Assembly: GCA_032158295.1 (NCBI GenBank)
Contig: CM063254.1
Span: forward strand, 744,001 to 808,000
Length of the DNA: 64,000 nucleotides
Direction of reading: 5' to 3'
Source: Pycnopodia helianthoides
Taxonomy: Eukaryota > Echinodermata > Asteroidea > Forcipulatida > Asteriidae
The stretch's first letter is position 1, and the number at the start of each line of letters is the position of its first letter. A model generated the notes under the pieces. The model made no database searches. It was not told the DNA's origin and was given only the letters and a program-made list of their open reading frames with translations. A program made the translations under genes and the position numbers. Positions 24,901-27,054 of this stretch are shown one piece after another.

Positions 24901-26442
24901 GGCCAGTTGGCAGTTTTGAAGGTAATTCGTTGGGTATTTCCGTCATTCTGGGGCATTTTTGGTGTGACATCTCAGATTTTTTATGAAAATATTGCACTTC
25001 CCCATATTTTTGGTAGCTTTCGCTGGGGCGCTAGTACGACAGATAATGTCAAAATTTTGAAAAAGCAGTACAGCGCCCCAGTTACTGGGTCTAGCCGTGG
25101 CCATGGTCATGGATGGTGGCAGTGCTTACTGATTTTACTCATGAAAATGAATGACGCAACAAAAACAATGCATCAGGCTGGCTAGTTGCGATAATCGTAA
25201 CCCTCCATCCTCCCGACGGTCGGAGACCGGAGGGTTACGAGTCATGCAGTGCAAAAAAGTGGCGAAATAAAAATTTCGACTATTTTAGTCAGACTAGTCA
25301 CCAGATTTACCAAATTTTTACCACTTTCAAAAAACATGACACACATTCTAAAAACATGGATGTGATCATCAATGTGTCATGAATCCATTCGTATTACTCA
25401 AAACATCATTGAGAAATTATTTTAAGAAAAAACGAACAAAAACTTACCAGAAACTGACCGAAATGTCCATGGACCGCACTTCCCTAAATCAACCAATCAG
25501 CGTAAACCAGACCGTTATGTAGGCGTGGCGATCGTCTGATTGCGACTGTGCGTGCACGCAGTTAATGTATTTAACGGATTTGCGCCATCTGCAGTTTGCG
25601 CTGATTAAGTGCAGGAACAGCATTCCAGAATGCGCGCTCAATCTGGAAATTTTTCCTCATAATTATCCTGTGATTGTGCAACTCAACAAAATGCGCACAA
25701 CGACGAGTCCGCTTACGCTGATTGGTCGAGATGTTGCTAGGTCACGAATCGCGAGGTTCGAAAACCGGACCTGAGATTGTCTACGCTTCATGAGAATTTC
25801 GCTCAGTCTCTGGTAAGTTTTTGTCTTTTTTTCTTAAAATATTTTCTCAATGATGTTTTGAGTAATACGAATGGATTCATGACACATTGATAATCACATC
25901 CATGTTTTTAGAATGTGTGTCATGTTTTTTGAAAGTGGTAAAAATTTGGTAAATCTGGTGACTAGTCTGACCAAAATAGTCTAAATTTTTATTTCGCCAC
26001 TTTTTTGCACTGCATGACTCGTAACCCTCCGGTCTCCGACCGTCGGGAGGATGGAGGGTTACGATTATCGCAACTACAGGCTGGCCACTCAATTCTCTTG
26101 CTAACCTGTGAAATACACTTATGCTTAAGCAAATTTTCTGCTAAAGTAAGCACGAAAATTTGCTTACCGTTAAGCGGCGCTATATGAAATTGGCCCCCGC
26201 CGCGGCCGGTTTGCATTGCCAATGCCATTGCTTTGCTGGGGCGGGGGATTGCAGCATAATCGATGTATTTTTAGGCTTAATAATGGACAGTCATTTTATG
26301 TACAATTTTAATTATTGACACCCCTATTCTATCAATGAAAAGTTTGACACTTGCCAGTTGAAATTGCTGTAATTTCACTGTCATTTTGTTGCTCTCCTTT
26401 GACGATGTCCTCCAACTTTGTGGTCCACATGGACGCAGCCAT
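3878..26442 (-). CDS. MMS19: MMS19, cytosolic Fe-S assembly targeting protein (21 coding exons)
   Basis: MMS19 is the HEAT-repeat scaffold of the cytosolic iron-sulfur targeting complex (with CIAO1 and CIAO2B). It delivers clusters to DNA polymerases, helicases such as XPD and FANCJ, and other nuclear proteins, and was first described as a nucleotide-excision-repair factor. I joined 21 exons whose phases all agree: 3066 nt, 1021 residues plus stop, against 1030 in human. Diagnostic matches to the family are FGFIQVMDGEKDPRNLL-type residues (VYGFIQVMDGEKDPRNLL, residue ~165), CYFPIDFRPPPNDPHGI (~212), AAKCLAGLINKHSA (~752), the R-Q-R motif around residue 867 and LDDKKRIVRTEAV near the C-terminus. 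The N-terminal MMS19 domain covers about residues 45-310 and the C-terminal HEAT domain about 540-980. The start at 26442 has an in-frame TAA four codons upstream and a strong A at -3. The C-terminus ends RSRNLW, a few residues shorter than vertebrate proteins. The gene is divergent from UBTD. Confidence 0.96.
4095..4320 (+). mobile_element. Inverted-repeat element built from GATACAACGTTTTGC units
   Basis: Ends TATCGTTGTGTCCGTGCAAA and TGCACTGATGCGACAATA are complementary. The motif (G)AGATACAACGTTTTTGC or its complement recurs five times. A second copy in the opposite orientation lies at 8885-9112. Confidence 0.6.
4318..4640 (-). mobile_element. tRNA-derived SINE, second family (MMS19 intron 20)
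   Basis: Minus orientation: GGGACTCGAACCCACACTCT is a complementary B box. GGACACAAGTGTCAAGAC, AAGACTTTATGTCCC and GTAACTGGGTTCTTTTAC are body blocks. The tail reaches TTATATAGCAC. Confidence 0.75.
4932..4991 (-). CDS. MMS19: MMS19 coding exon 20
   Basis: A 60-nt exon of 20 codons, KVRKSALRCIGELTTLQHHI, aligning with vertebrate AVRIAALQCMHALTRLPTPV. Acceptor CTTTTTGCAG|AAAGT, donor CACATA|GTGAGT. The intron begins with a run of 14 G on the sense strand. Confidence 0.9.
5028..5210 (+). mobile_element. Truncated TTAA MITE in MMS19 intron 19
   Basis: Starts TTAAAGGCAGGATATACC and keeps the CACTTGGTGTATCCCAACAT block, but is lost after ~5210. It lies 37 bp from the exon 20 acceptor. Confidence 0.75.
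5458..5632. mobile_element. MITE of the CCATAGCC type (MMS19 intron 19)
   Basis: Inverted blocks ATCCGAATTGGCGGCTACGG and GTAGCCGCCAATTCGGA, plus tandem CCATAG units at the left. Related copies lie at 33970-34060 and 60651-60785. Confidence 0.65.
5714..5879. mobile_element. MITE adjacent to the MMS19 exon 19 donor
   Basis: TGGCCCTTTTCAAATTCACG and GGATTCGAAAAGGGCCA. The arms continue through GGCTTCGGCTCC and its complement. It ends about 19 bp from the exon 19 splice donor. Confidence 0.8.
5898..6148 (-). CDS. MMS19: MMS19 coding exon 19
   Basis: Residues 884-967. KKTNYLQALSNLLHFVPRQV, LLSELPPLMPLLVQSLRQQN, and EYVNSLVPELLRLAGDETSM follow the vertebrate order. Acceptor TTCAATACAG|GAAAG, donor TCTATG|GTGAGT. 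An inverted-repeat MITE ends about 20 bp from this donor. Confidence 0.96.
6203..6285 (-). mobile_element. SINE head fragment, tRNA-like (MMS19 intron 18)
   Basis: TTGGGGTTAAACAAAGAAAA then GTGAACCAACAACCTCCGGA, minus orientation. It abuts a plus-oriented copy at 6310-6590. Confidence 0.6.
6310..6590 (+). mobile_element. tRNA-derived SINE, plus copy (MMS19 intron 18)
   Basis: Head GGGCTAGGTAGCTCAGTTGG (A box) with B box GCAGGTTCAAATCTCGC at about 6487-6560. Upstream is a body shared with other copies (CTCAAGGTGATCCC, GACAAAATAGGGAGACCG). No 3' acceptor-stem complement exists, so it is a SINE and not a tRNA gene. Confidence 0.75.
6665..6908 (-). CDS. MMS19: MMS19 coding exon 18
   Basis: Residues 803-883. 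LTKSLLLRSHPTFKEFAAHL (vertebrate VTKALVLRYHPLSSCLTARL) and HADVKLMYRQRLFLYLLPKI (vertebrate HAEVRIMFRQRFFTDNVPAL). Acceptor CTTGAACAG|CTCAC, donor CCCCAG|GTAAAG. Confidence 0.97.
7216..7510 (+). mobile_element. tRNA-derived SINE, second family (MMS19 intron 17)
   Basis: Head GTTGTAGAGCGGTTTAGGG, B box GGGTTTGAATCCTGG, then ATGTCCTTGAGCAAGGCACT and AATGAAACCGGATATAAACA. Confidence 0.72.
8069..8178 (-). CDS. MMS19: MMS19 coding exon 17
   Basis: Residues 766-802: GADLDQTIQVCKEHILSKL then DSRKRALCAWIW, equivalent to vertebrate CRSQAFTLLLWV. Acceptor TTTCTTCAG|GAGCA, donor ATTTGG|GTAAAC. Confidence 0.9.
8885..9112 (-). mobile_element. Second copy of the GATACAACGTT element (MMS19 intron 16)
   Basis: GATATCGTTGCGGCAGTGCA to TTATGCACAGACCCAACAAT, with the same internal GTTGTATCTCAC and TAAGTGAGATACAGCG units as 4095-4320 in reverse. 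Confidence 0.6.
9253..9451 (-). CDS. MMS19: MMS19 coding exon 16
   Basis: Residues 700-765. Ends LTAAKCLAGLINKHSA, matching vertebrate STAAAKCFAGLLNKHPAG. Acceptor TTACTTACAG|ACTAA, donor GTGCAG|GTAGAT. Confidence 0.95.
9581..9935. repeat. 114-bp tandem repeat, three copies (MMS19 intron 15)
   Basis: Units start GGAGGA(C/T)TGAGGACTGTAGG at 9581, 9692 and 9806. The first is 3 bp shorter. A fourth, broken start follows near 9913. The repeat happens to be open in several frames because 114 is a multiple of three. A strongly diverged single copy is recognisable at 7763-7861. Confidence 0.9.
10319..10430 (-). CDS. MMS19: MMS19 coding exon 15
   Basis: Residues 662-699, SLASELCAQYIDVFHRQNLS to FVFNPLQ, aligning with vertebrate LSPELAAQSVTHIVPLFLDG to RFQPFQ. 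Acceptor TTGTATTTCAG|TTTGG, donor TTACAG|GTAAGC. Confidence 0.9.
10477..10790 (+). mobile_element. Degraded TTAA-family MITE in MMS19 intron 14
   Basis: Contains the family blocks GACCCAACATATACATC, ACGAGAAAATAGTGAAG and TTTTACTCATTTCTCAAAAA in order, with decayed ends. Confidence 0.65.
11612..11867 (-). CDS. MMS19: MMS19 coding exon 14
   Basis: Residues 577-661: CVATCHSLLSIVTKNRTDP, NLQFFYRHLLPEMLRRSVKA, then NEEVVVLLAAIVRNAVQFLE. Matches vertebrate DPESCWYFHQTAIPCLLAL and the helix after it. Acceptor TGTATGACAG|CTAAC, donor AGCAAG|GTATGT. Confidence 0.92.
11966..12118 (-). CDS. MMS19: MMS19 coding exon 13
   Basis: Residues 526-576. Begins EPMEVGSGDCQNV and continues with the HEAT helix pair LTSMAALATKPILVECIVDK, equivalent to vertebrate LSAVSTHPSIVKETLPLLL. 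Acceptor ATCTCTTAG|AACCA, donor GCACAG|GTTCGT. Confidence 0.88.
12624..12721 (-). CDS. MMS19: MMS19 coding exon 12
   Basis: Residues 493-525, a single HEAT unit: SLTYVSTHYPSV...LPALLENLS, aligning with vertebrate SGTLAALYP...LVPKLAEELR. Acceptor TTACCCACAG|ACAAG, donor GTACAG|GTATAA. Confidence 0.87.
12818..13448 (+). repeat. SINE with five tandem tRNA-like heads (113-bp unit)
   Basis: TCAGGTTGGCTCAG begins units at 12818, 12931, 13044, 13157 and 13270, exactly 113 bp apart. Each unit has a GGTTCGAATCCCACC-type polymerase III B box. The fifth unit continues into a single SINE body (TTTTTCTCCCACATCTAAAA), which is also seen at 23085-23240. Confidence 0.85.
13449..14405 (+). repeat. 40-bp minisatellite, 24 copies
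   Basis: Unit ACAGGTAYCTTCAGGCCTAC then AGGTTACAATGCTAGTCTAC. Copies are identical except for Y at unit position 8, which is C in copies 2, 4, 6, 14, 17 and 19 and T elsewhere. The array starts at the 3' end of the SINE upstream. It lies in MMS19 intron 11. Confidence 0.97.
14822..15105 (-). CDS. MMS19: MMS19 coding exon 11 (largest)
   Basis: A 284-nt exon, residues 399-492, forming HEAT repeats around LSVLQAFIRVSLEFPYKDF, VAAAGLGLLVETKGLL and VILIADHLTKTLLSEGDKDL. Acceptor TTTGACCAG|GCCAA, donor TTTAAG|GTCAGT. The following intron contains the 113-bp and 40-bp tandem repeats. Confidence 0.92.
15656..16080 (+). mobile_element. tRNA-derived SINE with LINE-type tail (MMS19 intron 10)
   Basis: Head GGGCCGAGCGGATAAGAGCA, B box GGGTTCGAGTCCCGG, long body, and a 3' end AAAGCGCTATGTAAGAACTA followed by (ATT)n. 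The tail resembles the LINE tail at 49.88 kb. Confidence 0.8.
16115..16269 (-). CDS. MMS19: MMS19 coding exon 10
   Basis: Residues 347-398, with INEPDLRFLHPSCRLLQAVA matching vertebrate CEPDMKLVWPSAKLLQAAAG. Acceptor TTTTATTAAG|AGTCT, donor TTACAG|GTAATT. A possible acceptor two bases downstream is out of frame. Confidence 0.92.
16901..17039 (-). CDS. MMS19: MMS19 coding exon 9
   Basis: Residues 301-346, starting VFQSFSGELEHAALGSL (vertebrate VFQTASERVEAEGLAAL). Acceptor ATCTTTTAG|GTATT, donor CTTAAAG|GTGTGT. Confidence 0.9.
17283..17520 (+). mobile_element. tRNA-derived SINE, degraded (MMS19 intron 8)
   Basis: GTGGCTGAGCG head, GTTCGAGAGCCGGTC B-box remnant, then TTCATCCTTCGGATGGGACA as in the 15.7-kb copy. 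Confidence 0.65.
17763..17915 (-). CDS. MMS19: MMS19 coding exon 8
   Basis: Residues 250-300: LPLLMEKLASELQSAKVDAF, then a CAPVYGAKHLKDYL segment equivalent to vertebrate CCAVYGQKELKDFL. Acceptor TTTGTCTGCAG|TTCTG, donor AAAGAG|GTAAGG; phase 0 at both ends. Confidence 0.96.
17993..18419 (+). mobile_element. TTAA MITE in MMS19 intron 7
   Basis: Starts TTAAAGGCAGGGTATACTTT and ends near ACCTTAA. The interior has a perfect 17-bp hairpin at 18221-18262 built on CTGAGAAACGCTTCATG. A central block with CATCTCTGGCTGCAG is shared with 20826-21104 and 60936-61240. Confidence 0.8.
18618..18766 (-). CDS. MMS19: MMS19 coding exon 7
   Basis: Residues 200-249. Contains EELFEVTSCYFPIDFRPPPN followed by DPHGIT, the strongest MMS19 signature in the window. 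Acceptor CATCCCAG|GTATT, donor GCTGAG|GTAATA. Confidence 0.97.
19527..19700 (-). mobile_element. tRNA-derived SINE, third family (MMS19 intron 6)
   Basis: Complement reads CTAGTGGTAAGACATCTGCG (A box) and GGGTTCGAATCCCATCC (B box), with tail blocks TTTGGTTTTACCCA and GTGTAAAGCACTGTA. Confidence 0.75.
19767..19892 (-). CDS. MMS19: MMS19 coding exon 6
   Basis: Residues 158-199. Carries the near-invariant FIQVMDGEKDPRNLL motif. Acceptor GGTTGCTAG|AGTTA, donor CTATCG|GTAAGT. Confidence 0.96.
20005..20310 (-). mobile_element. tRNA-derived SINE, full copy (MMS19 intron 5)
   Basis: Minus-orientation head (GCGCTCTACCAACTGAGCTA, plus-strand text) followed by the body GGTGCCAGTCAGAAGCC, GGGAAGCGGCAG, and the tail AAGTAATAAACCACAAGGGA. 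Confidence 0.8.
20565..20709 (-). CDS. MMS19: MMS19 coding exon 5
   Basis: Residues 110-157, with IFKEVQVQSLVQSDRQSVYS matching vertebrate IFQEVHVQSLPQVDRHTVYN. Acceptor TTTTCTCTCAG|AGTAC, donor CTGGAGG|GTAAGA. Confidence 0.95.
20826..21104 (+). mobile_element. Diverged TTAA-family MITE in MMS19 intron 4
   Basis: Shares the AATCCATCCA...ACAGC...CATCTCTGGC block and the ACTATCAACAGCTGCAGTGC segment with the 17993-18419 element. Its left end is missing. Confidence 0.65.
21471..21556 (-). CDS. MMS19: MMS19 coding exon 4
   Basis: Residues 81-109, including the family signature F..DRLKDHHSV (vertebrate ENRLKDHHLV). Acceptor ACAAATCCAG|CTGG, donor TCACTG|GTAAGA; ends in phase 0. Confidence 0.93.
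21825..22020. mobile_element. GGGCC...TTTCATG-type MITE (MMS19 intron 3)
   Basis: Diverged inverted termini CAGGGCCTGATTTCGCAGAG and the AGCTCTAAGAAAATGGTCCCT end, with AAGCAGAAAATGC subterminal blocks. Same family as 38120-38372. Confidence 0.6.
22181..22284 (-). CDS. MMS19: MMS19 coding exon 3
   Basis: Encodes PYLTSKDNDIRGRSTLLLAK and the following HEAT helix, residues 46-80. Acceptor AATCAACAG|GCCG, donor GATGAGG|GTAAAA. It corresponds to the vertebrate LENPEPRTRARAIQLL segment. Confidence 0.9.
22336..22648 (-). mobile_element. Degraded TTAA-family MITE in MMS19 intron 2
   Basis: Reverse orientation. ATGTTGGGTCACATAAAGTG and GTCTTTGACAATAACCAATG mark the family's left part. Its ends are decayed. 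Confidence 0.65.
23085..23240 (+). mobile_element. SINE copy related to the 113-bp unit
   Basis: GGTTGGCGCAATGGTTCC, TTTTCCTCCCACATCTTAAA and TCTCCACAGGGGTTCTTGG mirror the head and tail of the 13.3-kb SINE. The B box part is deleted. Confidence 0.6.
23414..23462 (-). CDS. MMS19: MMS19 coding exon 2
   Basis: A 49-nt exon encoding VGNGELKLIELIELLG. It aligns with the vertebrate segment around SGNYTVLQVVEALG. Acceptor TTTACAAG|GAGTC, donor CTTGG|GTAAGA. Intron 1 upstream is 2.9 kb and holds two large inverted-repeat transposons. Confidence 0.85.
23784..25093. mobile_element. Long-inverted-repeat (Mutator-like) element, ~595-bp arms
   Basis: Arms 23784-24376 and 24497-25093 are near-identical inverted copies around a 120-bp spacer. 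They begin TAGACCCAGTAACTGGGG and end with its complement. GCCGTGGCC occurs at 23775-23783 and again at 25094-25102, an exact 9-bp target duplication. Very long inverted repeats with 9-bp duplications are typical of Mutator-like non-autonomous elements. Sea-urchin TU foldback elements are another comparison. Each arm carries two pairs of TTGTCGGC-type repeats. No transposase frame is present. It lies in MMS19 intron 1. Confidence 0.92.
25183..26076. mobile_element. Second long-inverted-repeat element, ~280-bp arms, 9-bp TSD
   Basis: Begins TAGTTGCGATAATCG and ends with its complement. Arms of about 280 bp (25183-25460 and 25800-26076) enclose a 340-bp unique centre containing ATTGG/CCAAT boxes but no credible protein. 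CAGGCTGGC at 25174-25182 and 26077-26085 is an exact 9-bp target duplication. It lies 80 bp from the previous element and about 280 bp inside the intron from MMS19 exon 1. Confidence 0.92.
26355..26442 (-). CDS. MMS19: MMS19 coding exon 1
   Basis: Encodes residues 1-29 (MAASMWTTKLEDIVKGEQQ...). The start codon sits in CCAAGATGGC, with an in-frame TAA upstream. The only donor at the expected place that keeps the frame is the non-canonical ACTG|GCAAGT (GC-AG intron). The neighbouring GT, two bases further on, would run into a stop in exon 2. A weak in-frame alternative donor, GACA|GTGAAA, ends the exon at 26379. Confidence 0.85.
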
Positions 26443-26978
26443 CTTGGATTATGATTCAATTGGTTCAGTTCTCGAACCTCCTACCGCAAGAAAAAAAAGT
26501 AAAACATTATACTTAAAAAAAGTACAACATGTATATGAAGTGTACTAAACTTTTCCTACATGTTATTCATAAAATTAGTTTAAAAAATAATTCAATGTTT
26601 CATTATTATTTACTAAAAGAATGTTTAAAACGGCTTTTTATGGCAAAATAGTCTGAAATCTCGTGATAAAGTTTCGCCCTTAAGCCAGAGCCTCAGCCAA
26701 ATCTCTGACTGTGGTGTACACACTATTTGAAAAATGGCCGCTAAATATATAGCCAAAGCCGTAATCCGTAGGATGGGTTCCGCCTCTTATTTCCCTGTTT
26801 AACCAGCCTGTTAAATACCAGACACCAGACTAACGTTGGACGTGCAGTATAAATGCACACACACGAAACAGTGCCATCAAGAGTCCGGCGGAATAAATGC
26901 AGTTGGAAAGGTGGACAAACCATCGTGAAATTCCTTTGTTTTCAGCCTTCATTCTTCTTAAGCTCATGAAGGTTGAAG
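26443..26978. promoter_or_regulatory. Putative bidirectional promoter of MMS19 and UBTD
   Basis: The 536 bp between the divergent start codons must contain the 5' UTRs and promoters of both genes unless non-coding first exons lie elsewhere. A YY1-type core (CAAGATGGCTGC) overlaps the MMS19 start on the minus strand, and an AAAATGGCCGC core lies near 26731 on the plus strand. No TATA box stands out, and the segment is not obviously CpG-dense. Transcription starts cannot be placed from sequence alone. Confidence 0.6.
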
Positions 26979-27007
26979 ATGGGGGGTTGCTGGAGTGCTG
27001 GACATGA
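26966..27007 (+). promoter_or_regulatory. Overlapping upstream ORF in the UBTD leader
   Basis: An ATG at 26966, 13 bases before the UBTD start and out of frame, opens 13 codons ending in TGA at 27005-27007, inside the UBTD coding sequence. If the mRNA starts upstream of 26966, this overlapping uORF would reduce initiation at the main start. Confidence 0.5.
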
Positions 27008-27054
27008 TGGAGCCAGCGTTCGGGGTGACACGGCTGATGGGACGAGCGGTTCAA
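26979..27054 (+). CDS. UBTD2: UBTD coding exon 1
   Basis: Residues 1-25, starting [20 protein letters not shown]. The start codon context is GAAGATGG. Donor GGTTCAA|GTGAGA, phase 1. An out-of-frame upstream ATG at 26966 overlaps this start. Confidence 0.92.

Noticed and set aside
23825..24986. Two mirrored open frames in the long inverted repeat
   Set aside because: They are the same arm sequence read in opposite directions, short and without domain features.
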